From: Endozoicomonas gorgoniicola
Lineage (GTDB): Bacteria; Pseudomonadota; Gammaproteobacteria; Pseudomonadales; Endozoicomonadaceae
Direction: 5' to 3'
DNA: 64,000 nucleotides
Assembly: GCF_025562715.2 (NCBI RefSeq)
Contig: NZ_JAPFCC010000001.1
Coordinates: 2,374,501 to 2,438,500, forward strand
Shown here piece after piece: positions 1 through 8,721 of this stretch. Position 1 is the first letter of the stretch; every line of letters starts with the position of its first letter. Under the pieces are notes generated by a model. That model was given only the letters and a program-made list of their open reading frames with translations. It searched no databases and was not told the origin of the DNA. The translations under genes were made by a program, and so were the position numbers.

Positions 1-525
1 TTCACCAGGAACCGGTGCCAGGGTTTCCAGTCGATGGTACTCCCTGGTAAAAGGAAAAAGTTGAAACGCACTGTCACCCTGCCTGTAACCGTGACAGCAA
101 AAAGCGGGGGTCGACGCCCGTTTGACAATACCTCCGACTTCTCTGAGGTCCACCAGGTATATCTCGTTCCCCGAGGTGATGCGTTGATAGATGTATTGAT
201 AGGCAGCGTAGTGACAAATATAAGACTGAATAGTCGCAACACCACGAATACGTCTGGATGTCGACACTTCGGTCAGCTCACGGGGGTAGCATTCAAGATG
301 TCTTGGGTAAAAACCTTTGCTGAAGACATCAAGAATATCCTGGTCGTCTGGCAGGAAAGCATAACCATAAAATCGACGTTCACCTTTGCTATCCGGCGCT
401 GTGATAGTGGTACCTTCTAATAACGTCGTATTCTGAAAAAGGATGGATTTAGTCAAAAGGAGTGTATTACTTTCACTGACCAGGTCACTCCTTTGCTGCC
501 TCCTTTGCCTCCAACTTCTGATCAT
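1..525 (-). CDS. ADP-ribosyltransferase-like protein, partial (C-terminus outside window)
   Basis: An open frame runs on the minus strand from an ATG at 523-525 to the window edge without a stop (175 codons visible). The translation follows the layout of pertussis/cholera-type ADP-ribosyltransferases: a strand followed by an acidic turn (RFYGYAFLPDDQDI, where the family has V-Y-R-x-D-x-R-P-P), FSKGFYPR matching the x-NGF segment, an STS motif (EVSTSRR), a hydrophobic strand EIYLVDLREVGG, and TREYHRLETLAP at the place of the E-x-E/EYLAHRRIPP segment. The alignment is mine, by eye. The catalytic Arg of the first strand appears to be Gly (YGYA), so activity is doubtful. No signal peptide is obvious; the start is Arg-rich (MIRSWRQRRQQR), and the true start may lie elsewhere. 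Family assignment is inference. Confidence 0.5.
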   Translation of the reverse strand, partial: MIRSWRQRRQQRSDLVSESNTLLLTKSILFQNTTLLEGTTITAPDSKGERRFYGYAFLPDDQDILDVFSKGFYPRHLECYPRELTEVSTSRRIRGVATIQSYICHYAAYQYIYQRITSGNEIYLVDLREVGGIVKRASTPAFCCHGYRQGDSAFQLFPFTREYHRLETLAPVPGE

Positions 526-837
526 GGCCTGAACCCTCGCATTGATAACGTACAAAGCAAATTAAGTGCCTGGTACTATCCTCCGATGATGACAGTGGAT
601 CAGCCAGAAACAATCACCCCGCCGTGAGCAGCCTCATCGCCCAAACGCGCCGACAAGCCACTGGATAAACTCATTTGGCCGGGTATAGAGCCGGAACATA
701 ACAACGAAAATGTACTCGGCAGAGCCTTGGATCTAATTTTTGAACTGGGTGTAAGTGAGGTCTATTTATCACTGGCTGTCAAGGAGCCTGTCGGACTTAA
801 GACTGTCCTACAGGCAACTGCTCCTGCGTTGCCCTAG
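424..837 (+). pseudogene. Possible decayed reading frame with internal stop
   Basis: Frame 1 on the plus strand reads protein-like sequence from 424 to a TGA at 625-627, then continues in the same frame (DKPLDKLIWPGIEPEHNN...) to a TAG at 835-837. No start codon with a ribosome site is visible, and it overlaps the 5' part of the minus-strand gene. I do not recognise a family. Its last residues fall inside a copy of a dispersed repeat core. It could be a gene remnant or simply chance open sequence. Confidence 0.2.
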
Positions 838-860
838 CTCCGGCATCCATGCCGTCGTGC
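816..860 (+). repeat. Diverged fragment of the B-type dispersed repeat core
   Basis: The stretch containing AACTGCTCC, TGCGTT, CCCT, GCATCCATGC and GTCGTGC in that order matches the interior of the repeat elements at 58859-59043 and 60280-60512 with a few substitutions. No terminal TTCACCACAGAGG sequence is seen here, so this is at most a fragment. Confidence 0.4.
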
Positions 861-1046
861 GGATGGCCGTTATAACAGTGAGTCTGAAAAAGCATTGATG
901 CTGTCCGGACAGCGAACATGCAACTTTTTTTGCTAACTCTCTGTTTTTCCAGCAGCAAATAGATACATGTCAATATTTAGTAAAAAAAGCCCTGTATTAT
1001 TTCCGATCGTTTTACCTTTGCTTACACAAATATCATAAGGAAGTTT

Positions 1047-2108
1047 ATGTCTAAGGCAAGAATGGTTGCGCTGCTGTGCGCTCTGCCAGCATGCGCTCTG
1101 CCAGCGGTAAGCGCCGCAACAACTGATGTTTCTGTGATCAAGGCGGAATACCGCCCCGTTTTCCAGCAAAAAACCTACAGCACATCACTAACGGCTGCGC
1201 AGCGGATTACGCTTATTTCGCAGACCTCAGGGGCTATCGTTGAAAAAATGGTACGCAACGGACAGAACGTCAGCATTGGGGATGTGATCGTTCAGCTGGA
1301 CGACAGTGATTACCAGCTGAACCACAGGGAGAGTGAAGCCAACCTCAAACTGGCAGAGGCCAACTATCGCGAAGCGCAAAACGAATTGAAACGAGCCAGC
1401 AAACTTCACAAAAGCGGGGGCATGTCCCAGTCCCGGTTTGAGCAGGTGGAAACCCAGTTTATCAAGGCAACAGCCAGTAAAGAGCTAGCCGAAGTCAATG
1501 AACAACGAGCCGCCCTGGCACTGGAACGTACCAGAATCCGGGCGAAAGCTGCCGGTAAAGTTATCAACCTGTATCTGGATGAAGGGCAACATGTGACGGA
1601 AGGCTCGCATGTGTGCGACATCATCAATGACGACAAAATTGATGCCATTGTTGAACTGCCCAGCAATGACCGTTTTCTGCAAGCCGTTAATACACTGTCA
1701 GCACACCTGAGCGTTGACAGTGCCAACTACAGCCAGTCCGGTCAGCTGTTTGCCATTGACGGAGCCATTGATCCTACCAAGAGTACCCTCAGAGTTCGCT
1801 ACCGTTTTAACAATGAAGGACAGTTGCTGGACGGACACTTCGGCAAAGTCACCCTCAGCAATAACAATGGTGAAGGCAATATCACTGTGCCTCAGTCGTC
1901 TGTTCTGAGCGACCGTCAGGGGCAATATGTCTATGTTGCTAACAACGGCATTCTGGAGCAGAAACGGGTGCAGTCACTGGGTAAATATGAAACCAGTGAA
2001 CTGGTTAACGGATTGCAGAAGGATGATCTGGTGGTCGTCAGTGGCACCATCAAGCTCTACCCGAGCCAGGAAGTGAATGCAAACCTGGTAGATGGTGGTG
2101 AAGGATGA
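1047..2108 (+). CDS. RND efflux periplasmic adaptor (membrane fusion protein)
   Basis: A 353-residue HlyD/AcrA-type adaptor that should link an inner-membrane RND pump to an outer-membrane channel. A hydrophobic signal segment with Cys residues lies at about 6-23, ending near AVSAA. The lipoyl/barrel-sandwich halves are visible (QTSGAIVEKMVRNGQNVSIGDVIVQLDD, about 60-88, and IRAKAAGKVINLYLDEGQHVTEGS, about 170-193), separated by an alpha-hairpin rich in Ala, Glu and Lys (about 90-165). A beta-barrel and membrane-proximal part follow. AAGGA sits 7-11 bases before the ATG. The stop overlaps the start of the pump gene (2105), so the two are co-translated. No TolC-like gene is nearby. Substrate cannot be told. 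Confidence 0.9.
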   Translation: MSKARMVALLCALPACALPAVSAATTDVSVIKAEYRPVFQQKTYSTSLTAAQRITLISQTSGAIVEKMVRNGQNVSIGDVIVQLDDSDYQLNHRESEANLKLAEANYREAQNELKRASKLHKSGGMSQSRFEQVETQFIKATASKELAEVNEQRAALALERTRIRAKAAGKVINLYLDEGQHVTEGSHVCDIINDDKIDAIVELPSNDRFLQAVNTLSAHLSVDSANYSQSGQLFAIDGAIDPTKSTLRVRYRFNNEGQLLDGHFGKVTLSNNNGEGNITVPQSSVLSDRQGQYVYVANNGILEQKRVQSLGKYETSELVNGLQKDDLVVVSGTIKLYPSQEVNANLVDGGEG

Positions 2109-4660
2109 GTCGTTTTTTCATTAACCGACCGAACTTTGCGATTGTCGTCGCCCTGTTCATGACCATCGTTGGTGCCATTGCCCTGAAAGTGCTGCCGGTC
2201 GGCCAGTACCCCAACGTGGCTCCTCCCACCGTTATGGTTTACGTCACCATGGATGGTGGCTCGACGGATGTTATGCAGAAGTCCGTGGCCACTTTGATCG
2301 AGAAAGAGGTCAACGGCGTGGAAGGCATGACTTACATGAAGTCCAACATCGGCAACGATGGTTCCTACGGCCTTGAAATCCAGTTTGAAATCGGGCTGGA
2401 CGCTGACCGGGCCGTGACGCTGGTGCAGAACCGGGTCAATAAAACCGTATCCAACCTGCCGGAAGGCGCACGCCGTTATGGTGTTACGGTGGAAAAAGTG
2501 TCCTCGGGGATGTTGATGGCTTTTTCGGTACGTGACGACAGTGGTCGTATGGATGATATCGAACTGTCCAACTGGACGTCCATGATGCTGTTCCTCCAAA
2601 GCTGGCGCGTTACCCTGATTACCATCGCCAGTATTCCGGTATCGCTGATCACCACCTTTGCCATCATGCTGGCCTCCGGCATGACCATCAACATTGTCTC
2701 CATGTTTGGCCTGATCCTGGCTATCGGTATCGTGGTGGACGCTGCCATCATCGTTATCGAGAACATCGAGCGACTGTGGGAAGACGATCCGGGCCTGTCC
2801 GTCCGGGATGCGGTTCTGAAGTCCATGGAAGAAGTGACCGGCCCGATCATCGCCTCCATGCTGGTACTTCTGTCAGTGTTTGGCCCAACCCTGTTTATGC
2901 CGGGCATGACCGGAATTCTTTACGGCCAGTTTGGTATCGCCATCTCTGCGGCGGTGGTTGTGTCAACAGTGGTCGCTTTGGTGCTGACACCAGTTCTGTG
3001 CATGCTGCTGATGAAGCAGGGCGAAAGCAAGAAAATCTGGTTGTACCGGGTATTCGACAAAGGCGTTAACCAGACCCGTGACGGTTTCGGACATCTGGTC
3101 AACTTCTTTGGCCGTCGTCTGTTTATGTCTGCGGCGCTGATTCTCAGCCTGTTTGGCAGCATCTGGCTGCTGGGCAACCAGACCTCTACCGGCTTTCTGC
3201 CCGATGAAGACAAAGGCACCCTGTTCGCCGTAGTGATGCTGCCTGACGGTTCCGCTTTGCACCGTACTGACAGTGCGCTGGAAACCCTGTCTGACCAGAT
3301 GCGCGGGATTGAAGGCATAAAATCCGTGGTAACGGTGGCAGGCTTTAACCTGATCACCAACTCCACCGGCCCTAACGCTGGCTTGATGCTGATCACCCTG
3401 GATGAATACGAAAAACGTCAGGGTATTGAGGCTTTGAGTCTGTGGTCTGTACTGGGACAAACTCAGGGGATTCTGGATGCGGAAGATAAGGTGTTTGGTA
3501 TGGCATTCCCACCTCCGGCTATTCCTGAGCTGGGTCTGGTGGCGGGTTTTGACCTGATGTTCAAAGACACTCAGGCCCGTGATCCGGTGGAACTGGCGGA
3601 AGCGTCCTATGCCTTTATCGAAAAGATTAACGCTGACCCACGGGTGGTAGGCGCGTACACCACGTTTACTGCCAACACCCCGAACATCAAGCTTGAAATC
3701 GACCGCGAGAAAATCAAGATGATGGGACTGCAAATGGATCAGGTATTCAATACCATTCAGGCGCAGTTTGCAGGAGCGTATTCCGGTAAGTTCAACATGA
3801 ACGGTCGTAACTTCTTTGTGTTCGTTCAGGCGGAACAGACAACCCGGAAGTATATTGAAGACCTTAATGTTCTGACCGTTCGCAACCAGCATGGTGAGTT
3901 GATCAATATCAGTAGTATTGTTACACCGACCGTCGTGTTTGGCCCCCAGGTTCTGCAACAGTTCAATCTTAACCAGGCAGTTAACATTAATGGCTACCCG
4001 GCACCGGGCTATTCCTCCGGTGACGCCATCAAGGCGGTGGAAGAAGCCGCAGAGGCACTGCCAGCGGGTTATGAAATTGAATGGGCCGGTCTGACCAAAC
4101 AGGAGCTGGCTGCTGGTAACTCAGCGGTGATCGCTTTCGCGCTCGCCATTCTGTTTACCTACCTGCTGCTGGTCGCACAGTATGAATCCTGGGTGATCGC
4201 CCTGTGTATCATTCTGTCGGTGCCTACCGCTGCGCTGGGTACACTGGGTATCGTCTTCCTGATGGGGACGGACGTGAACCTTTATGTGCAGATTGCCATG
4301 GTGCTACTGGTGGGCATGTCAGCGCGTAATGCCATCCTGATTGTGGAGTTTGCTAAAAAACTGCGGGAAGAAGAAGGTTACGGGATTGTTGACGCTGCCG
4401 TCACTGCCACCCGGATGCGTTTCCGTGCGGTGATGATGACAGCCCTGAGCTTTGTCTTCGGCCTGTTCCCACTGATGTTCTCTACCGGCGCTGGTTACGC
4501 AGCTCAGCAGTCTATCGGCTGGGCGGCCTGTGGCGGCATGGTATCCGCGACCTTCCTCGGAATGCTGGTTGTACCGGTTATTTACGTACTGTTGCAAACG
4601 GTGCGGGAACGGGTAATGAAAAAAGTAACAGGATCAGTGCCTGCTGCTTCTGTAAACTAG
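2105..4660 (+). CDS. RND efflux transporter, internally deleted
   Basis: Hydrophobe/amphiphile-efflux RND pump of the AcrB family, 851 residues against the usual 1030-1050. TM1 and the first porter subdomain are normal up to about residue 155 (RDDSGRMDDIELSNW). The sequence then jumps directly to SMMLFLQSWRVTLI, equivalent to AcrB near residue 345. About 195 residues are missing in frame: essentially porter subdomain PN2 and the start of TM2. The rest is intact: LILAIGIVVDAAIIVIENIER (TM4, with the paired Asp region), the second porter half, and the C-terminal TM block ending in MLVVPVIYVLLQTVRERV. The frame is open throughout, so this is a clean in-frame loss rather than decay by frameshift. 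The protein is unlikely to pump normally. A sequencing or assembly deletion is the alternative. Confidence 0.85.
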   Translation: MSRFFINRPNFAIVVALFMTIVGAIALKVLPVGQYPNVAPPTVMVYVTMDGGSTDVMQKSVATLIEKEVNGVEGMTYMKSNIGNDGSYGLEIQFEIGLDADRAVTLVQNRVNKTVSNLPEGARRYGVTVEKVSSGMLMAFSVRDDSGRMDDIELSNWTSMMLFLQSWRVTLITIASIPVSLITTFAIMLASGMTINIVSMFGLILAIGIVVDAAIIVIENIERLWEDDPGLSVRDAVLKSMEEVTGPIIASMLVLLSVFGPTLFMPGMTGILYGQFGIAISAAVVVSTVVALVLTPVLCMLLMKQGESKKIWLYRVFDKGVNQTRDGFGHLVNFFGRRLFMSAALILSLFGSIWLLGNQTSTGFLPDEDKGTLFAVVMLPDGSALHRTDSALETLSDQMRGIEGIKSVVTVAGFNLITNSTGPNAGLMLITLDEYEKRQGIEALSLWSVLGQTQGILDAEDKVFGMAFPPPAIPELGLVAGFDLMFKDTQARDPVELAEASYAFIEKINADPRVVGAYTTFTANTPNIKLEIDREKIKMMGLQMDQVFNTIQAQFAGAYSGKFNMNGRNFFVFVQAEQTTRKYIEDLNVLTVRNQHGELINISSIVTPTVVFGPQVLQQFNLNQAVNINGYPAPGYSSGDAIKAVEEAAEALPAGYEIEWAGLTKQELAAGNSAVIAFALAILFTYLLLVAQYESWVIALCIILSVPTAALGTLGIVFLMGTDVNLYVQIAMVLLVGMSARNAILIVEFAKKLREEEGYGIVDAAVTATRMRFRAVMMTALSFVFGLFPLMFSTGAGYAAQQSIGWAACGGMVSATFLGMLVVPVIYVLLQTVRERVMKKVTGSVPAASVN

Positions 4661-4675
4661 CCCTGTCCCTTTGAC

Positions 4676-4719
4676 ACCCTCCCCTACCGTCCTGGTGGGG
4701 GTGGGTACGCAAATTTTTA
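4676..4719 (+). terminator. Rho-independent terminator after the RND operon
   Basis: ACCCTCCCC (4676-4684) pairs with GGGGTGGGT (4698-4706) with one mismatch, and a run of five T follows at 4714-4718. It lies 15 bases past the pump stop codon. Confidence 0.5.
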
Positions 4720-4776
4720 CACGGCAATTCTCTGCTAATATGTTGGCTATCTACCGGTCAATGTGCGGAAAGGGTC

Positions 4777-5343
4777 ATGCCGTTTGTTACCCACTCTTTT
4801 CGGCTTTTCTTCATTTTGTCGATGTTACTGTTAATAGCAGGCAACTGCAGATCGGAAAGTTTTTCCAAACAGGTGGTCTATGCCTCAACAGCGTTTTTAA
4901 ATGCTCGTGCGAAGGAGCTGGCTGACTCTCTGGAAGCTTCATATTTCAAAGTCACCGTAGAAGCACCACCGAAACGTATAAAGCTGCCTTTATGTCCGGG
5001 CACTCCTGAAATAAAGCTGGTGACACCCCTGGCACCTGGCCGGCAATCACTGAAGGTCACCTGCCGGGAACGTGATAACCAGAGTCTGCTGCTTCATGCC
5101 AGTATCAGCCTGTTTCTTCCGGTATTAACCAGTACCGACCGCATTCGAAGAGGGAGTAAGGTGACTGAAGCCAACAGCAACTGGCAGGCTCATGATATCA
5201 GCCACCTTAAACAAGGCTATTTCAGGGATATCAACCAGCTGGAAAGCTTACACGCCGTCGAAACCATCAAACCCAACCGGGTGCTGACACCCGTGATGTT
5301 TTTACCGGATCAGGATGCCGCTGTCCGGCTGCCAGGCCCATAG
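4777..5343 (+). CDS. flgA: FlgA-like SAF-domain protein, probably C-terminally short
   Basis: A 188-residue exported protein resembling FlgA, the periplasmic chaperone for assembly of the flagellar P-ring. A signal peptide occupies about 1-26 (FFILSMLLLIAG). The central part has the family pattern LPLCPGTPEIKL, then APGRQSLKVTCRER, then a beta-rich segment FLPVLTSTDRIRRGSKVTEANSNW and the linker GYFRDINQLESLHAVETIKPNRVLTP. Full-length FlgA continues about 40-60 residues beyond the VLTP point with the second SAF half. Here it stops after DAAVRLPGP, so it is probably truncated. No other flagellar gene is in the window, which makes a flagellar role uncertain. The Cys pair at about 73 and 105 could form the family disulfide. 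Confidence 0.6.
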   Translation: MPFVTHSFRLFFILSMLLLIAGNCRSESFSKQVVYASTAFLNARAKELADSLEASYFKVTVEAPPKRIKLPLCPGTPEIKLVTPLAPGRQSLKVTCRERDNQSLLLHASISLFLPVLTSTDRIRRGSKVTEANSNWQAHDISHLKQGYFRDINQLESLHAVETIKPNRVLTPVMFLPDQDAAVRLPGP

Positions 5344-5543
5344 ACGGCTATGTTACCTGCAGTCACTATTAGTGACATCTGGACGGAAACAACTCCCGGA
5401 ATACCCTGTCGTATAAAGCAGCTGTTGCGTAATTTTGTGCCATAGTAAGCGACAACAATAAAACTGGCACAAACTCTGCTTACAACTATATGGTTCAACG
5501 GGATTGAATTCGGCAATAACCAAAACAATAACAAGTGAACTCT

Positions 5544-5825
5544 ATGGAAATTCCTTCAGACAGTCATATGGAAGCCTATCTGAAACACCTTGGTATCAGA
5601 ACCGGCAAAAACAATATTAAGTCTGAGTATCTGCGCAGTATTTACAGAGTTCTGCCAAGGAAAAAGGCGCTGAACATGTCACTGAAACAGGCACGACAGC
5701 AAACCAGCATCCAACCCGGCAACAAGTCTGGTATCAATTTATGCAACAATTCATCCAGCAACAATTCATCCAGCATCAATTCATCCAGCATCAATTCATC
5801 CAGCAACTCAATAACGAGTCAGTAA
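5544..5825 (+). CDS. Hypothetical small protein with Asn/Ser repeat tail
   Basis: A 93-residue open frame from ATG 5544 (an in-frame GTG lies at 5535). The first 55 residues are basic and mixed (AYLKHLGIRTGKNNIKSEYLRSIYRVLPRKKALN). The tail is low complexity, (N/I)NSSS repeated, produced by a 15-bp tandem DNA repeat. No Shine-Dalgarno sequence is seen and no family is recognised. Position after flgA suggests flgM or flgN, but the sequence shows no resemblance to either. It may not be a gene. Confidence 0.35.
   Translation: MEIPSDSHMEAYLKHLGIRTGKNNIKSEYLRSIYRVLPRKKALNMSLKQARQQTSIQPGNKSGINLCNNSSSNNSSSINSSSINSSSNSITSQ
5747..5806 (+). repeat. Four copies of a 15-bp tandem repeat
   Basis: The unit CAATTCATCCAGCA plus one variable base occurs four times head to tail, near-perfectly. 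Because 15 is a multiple of 3, copy number changes would lengthen the Asn/Ser tail of the small open frame without shifting it. Confidence 0.85.
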
Positions 5826-6017
5826 CGAACCAGCCGGTTGACCGTCAGTAACAGCAGACCTGAAGTTATAGGACAACTGTCTTTTTAATGCTCAAAGCCA
5901 TAGCAACAGCGCCCTGATTTTACAAAAACATCATAAAGCGTTCAGAAAACTGTCCTGAAACATTCTGTTTCTTTGACTGGCAGGCTATAGTGTTGCCGTT
6001 ACCAAGGGGAGTCGGTC

Positions 6018-6401
6018 ATGAAAGCTCAAACCAGCCAGCAGAAAAATGTATTTGGGGAACCGTTGCAACCGTGCTGCTTCAATCCAGCCACTGGTGTGTT
6101 TCGTGACGGTTTTTGTCATGCTGACAGTAACGATCCGGGATTACACGTTGTCTGCGCCCGCATGACCAGAGAGTTTCTGGAATACTCCCTGCTTCAGGGC
6201 AACGACCTGATTACACCAAAACCAGAGTTTGATTTTCCCGGACTTCAGGAAGGTGATCGCTGGTGTTTATGTGCCATGCGCTGGAAGCAGGCTTTTGATG
6301 CAGGGCTGGCACCGCCGGTTTATCTGAAGTCAACCCATAAACAGGCCTTGGAAGTAACATCACTGCAGGATCTGAAATCCTGTGCCATCGATATACACTG
6401 A
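6018..6401 (+). CDS. DUF2237 family protein
   Basis: A 127-residue soluble protein matching the DUF2237 family over its whole length: NVFGEPLQPCC near the start, the Cys-rich TGVFRDGFCHADSNDPGLHVVCARMT, GNDLITPKPEFDFPGLQEGDRWCLCAMRW, and the closing ALEVTSLQDLKSCA. The conserved Cys residues (about 21-22, 34, 46, 81, 83) suggest metal or redox chemistry, but the function of the family is not established. AAGGGGAG ends 8 bases before the ATG. It appears to be transcribed alone. Confidence 0.85.
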   Translation: MKAQTSQQKNVFGEPLQPCCFNPATGVFRDGFCHADSNDPGLHVVCARMTREFLEYSLLQGNDLITPKPEFDFPGLQEGDRWCLCAMRWKQAFDAGLAPPVYLKSTHKQALEVTSLQDLKSCAIDIH

Positions 6402-6498
6402 TACTCATTCTACCTTTGAACATTAATGGCTCATGGTCACTGTTTAAAGGCGGGCTGGTATAAAAAGCGTTTACATCAACGTCAAACAGAAACAGACA

Positions 6499-7080
6499 AT
6501 GCAGTACGAATGCACAACTGAAAACCGGAATGAATCCCTGCCAGAGACAGAGAATACCACTGTGGAGCAACCTGACAGCAAACAGAACAACATGGAAGAA
6601 CACCCTACATCAACAGACGCCGGGCAAACCGGGGAAGTATCAAAATCAGAAGCATTGAGAATGGTTCGTGAGCGTTGGCCGGAAGCTTTTCGGGTGTCCT
6701 CACCCAGGCCGTTGAAAGTCGGCATTCATAATGAAATGAAACAGACTGGCGAATTCCCACTGCCCATCATTAAAAGTGCATTAAAACTGTTTACGTCTCA
6801 GGAACGTTACCTGATGTCCATCAAACCCGGACGCAGCCGCATCGACCTGAACGGCAAACCAGTGGGCAAAGTAAAACTGAAAGAAGCGGTCAACGCTGAA
6901 ATCACGTTGTTTATGCGCTCAGAAAAAGTGCGCCAGAAGAAACAACGCACTCATGTTGGTCAACTACGGCTGGTTTCTCTGGGCTCTCAGACTCCTGAGT
7001 CATCTCCTGAGCTATCTCCTGAGCTATCTCCTGAGCTATCTCCTGAGCGATCCGAAGCCTGTGAGGCTCCTGCCGTATAA
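6499..7080 (+). CDS. ProQ/FinO-domain RNA-binding protein
   Basis: A 193-residue protein with one ProQ/FinO domain at about 48-150: SEALRMVRERWPEAF, then RPLKVGIHNEMKQTG, then ALKLFTSQERYLMSIKPGRSRIDLNGKPVGKV, the usual order of motifs in this RNA chaperone fold. An acidic Glu/Asn/Thr-rich leader (1-47) precedes it. The C-terminal tail carries a Pro-Glu-Leu-Ser repeat (about 168-186) encoded by a 12-bp tandem repeat. E. coli ProQ has a Tudor-like C-terminal domain instead; this protein lacks it and is closer to small FinO-like members. Likely role: binding structured sRNA or mRNA 3' ends. The first ATG is 6499; the next in-frame ATG (6592) would also keep the domain. Confidence 0.85.
   Translation: MQYECTTENRNESLPETENTTVEQPDSKQNNMEEHPTSTDAGQTGEVSKSEALRMVRERWPEAFRVSSPRPLKVGIHNEMKQTGEFPLPIIKSALKLFTSQERYLMSIKPGRSRIDLNGKPVGKVKLKEAVNAEITLFMRSEKVRQKKQRTHVGQLRLVSLGSQTPESSPELSPELSPELSPERSEACEAPAV
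7003..7049 (+). repeat. 12-bp tandem repeat encoding SPEL
   Basis: TCTCCTGAGCTA is repeated three times plus a near-complete fourth copy, inside the 3' end of the ProQ-domain gene. Copy number can change without a frameshift. Confidence 0.85.
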
Positions 7081-7087
7081 ATCAGAA

Positions 7088-7366
7088 TCAGTTTCTGTAA
7101 ATCGTCTGGATCAGGTGAAAACCAAAACTGGTTTTCACTGGTCCATGAATTTTCAGCACTTCTTTTTTGAACACAACATCGTTAAACGCCTTCACCATCT
7201 GCCCACGGCGAAACTCACCCAGGTCACCCCCCTTCTTACCAGACGGACAGGCAGAGTGCTTTTTGGCCAGCCGGGCAAAGTCAGCACCCTTTTCCAGTTG
7301 TTTCTTCAGCTTTTCAGCCTCTTCCCTGGTGTTTACCAGAATGTGTCTTGCACTGGCAACTGCCAT
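7088..7366 (-). CDS. ppiC: Parvulin-type peptidylprolyl isomerase
   Basis: A 92-residue single-domain parvulin, the size of E. coli PpiC (93). It starts ASARHILVNTREEAEKL with the catalytic first His and continues FARLAKKHSACPSGKKGGDLGEFRRGQMVKAFNDVVF, then GPVKTSFGFHLIQ with the second conserved His. These are the parvulin active-site elements. There is no signal peptide, so it is a cytoplasmic cis-trans prolyl isomerase. The gene converges on the ProQ-domain gene with 7 bases between stops. Confidence 0.93.
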   Translation of the reverse strand: MAVASARHILVNTREEAEKLKKQLEKGADFARLAKKHSACPSGKKGGDLGEFRRGQMVKAFNDVVFKKEVLKIHGPVKTSFGFHLIQTIYRN

Positions 7367-7413
7367 GACAACATCTCTCTCATTAAACTCAAACGAGGCA
7401 CCGATTATGCTTA

Positions 7414-8598
7414 TTACGGAGAATGAATCAACTCCAGTGCAATAGCAGTCGCTTCTCCCCCGCCAATACAGAGTGAAGCAACCCCGCGTTTGCCACCCCG
7501 TTGCCGCAGGGCATTGATCAGGGTAACCATAATACGTGCGCCACTGGCTCCCAGTGGATGACCAAGCGCACAGGCTCCACCAAAGACATTAACCTTACTA
7601 TGGGGCAGGCCCAGTTCCTGCATGGCGACCAGGGTAACCACGGCAAAGGCTTCATTAATTTCAAACAGATCCACTTCACTGGCTGACCAGCCAACCTTGC
7701 CAAGCAATTGCTCAATAGCGGTTACAGGGGCAATGGTGAACTCGGCAGGTACACGGGCATGGCTGGTAAAGCCATGAATTCTTGCCAACGGCTGAAGCCC
7801 CTGAGCCAGTGCTTCTGATTCTCGCATCAGTACCATGGCGGCAGCACCATCTGAGATAGAGCTGGCGTTTGCAGCGGTGACTGATCCGTCTTTCGCAAAG
7901 GCAGGCCGGAGCGTCCGGATTTTATCAACCCTGGCTTTACCGGGTTGTTCATCAACTTCCACCAGCCCGGTTTTTCCTGCATCAACCGGCACAATCTCAT
8001 TCACAAACCAGTCACTGGCTATGGCTTGCTGCGCCCTTTCCAGTGATTCAATGGCAAAATCATCCATGGCTTCGCGGCTTACCTTGAAGCGAACCGCCGT
8101 CTGTTCAGCAAATACGCCCATTAACTGCCCGCCATAGGCGTCTTCAAGTCCGTCGACAAACATTGAGTCCTGAAGGTCGGCGTGTCCAATTCTCAACCCC
8201 TGCCGGGCTTTTTTCAGCAGATAGGGGGCGCCCGACATGCTTTCCATGCCTCCGGCCACCACCACGTCAGACTCTCCCGTAAGAAGCTGCGCACACCCCA
8301 TCATCACCGCCTTCATACCTGAACCACAAACCTTATTCACGGTTGTGCAGGTAACTGAGTCCGGCAACCCGGCTCCCCGACACACCTGCCGGGCGGGAGC
8401 CTGCCCCACCCCGGCAGGCAGGACACAGCCCATAATCAGTTCGGAAACACTGTGACCATCTACCCCACTGCGTTCCAGGCTGGCACTTACGGCTTCAAGC
8501 CCAAGCTCTGTGGCAGACAGTCCTGACAGGGAACCCTGAAAACTGCCCATGGGCGTTCTGGCACAATTAACAATTACGATGTCATCAGACCGGGACAT
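7414..8598 (-). CDS. Acetyl-CoA C-acetyltransferase (thiolase)
   Basis: A 394-residue type II thiolase that condenses two acetyl-CoA or cleaves acetoacetyl-CoA. The nucleophile is Cys91 in NKVCGSGMK. The NEAFA motif, the GGACALGHPLGASGAR active-site loop with its His, and the terminal CIGGGEATA with the second catalytic Cys are all present. An in-frame TTG 15 bases upstream would give a longer protein, but GGAAGG lies 8 bases before the ATG at 8598, so I start there. No partner 3-hydroxyacyl-CoA or PHB genes are adjacent, so biosynthetic versus degradative use is open. Confidence 0.92.
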   Translation of the reverse strand: MSRSDDIVIVNCARTPMGSFQGSLSGLSATELGLEAVSASLERSGVDGHSVSELIMGCVLPAGVGQAPARQVCRGAGLPDSVTCTTVNKVCGSGMKAVMMGCAQLLTGESDVVVAGGMESMSGAPYLLKKARQGLRIGHADLQDSMFVDGLEDAYGGQLMGVFAEQTAVRFKVSREAMDDFAIESLERAQQAIASDWFVNEIVPVDAGKTGLVEVDEQPGKARVDKIRTLRPAFAKDGSVTAANASSISDGAAAMVLMRESEALAQGLQPLARIHGFTSHARVPAEFTIAPVTAIEQLLGKVGWSASEVDLFEINEAFAVVTLVAMQELGLPHSKVNVFGGACALGHPLGASGARIMVTLINALRQRGGKRGVASLCIGGGEATAIALELIHSP

Positions 8599-8721
8599 AG
8601 GACACCTTCCCAAAAGAATTGGATGTTATTGGTTTTGTTCAGAGTAAGAGTGTAAACGATATGAAAAGAGAAGGTTAAGGTTAAGCGTCAGTGACCGCCG
8701 GGGCCACTGACAGAATCGGTG

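Noticed and set aside
34..420. A 128-codon plus-strand frame at the window start
   Set aside because: The opposite strand encodes a longer, family-like protein with an ADP-ribosyltransferase layout; this frame shows no recognisable features.
2963..3958. A 331-codon open frame opposite the RND pump
   Set aside because: Antisense of a strongly conserved gene, with no protein family and no ribosome site.
4671..4925. An 84-codon frame over the RND terminator and flgA start
   Set aside because: It overlaps the FlgA-like gene in another frame and begins inside a terminator hairpin.
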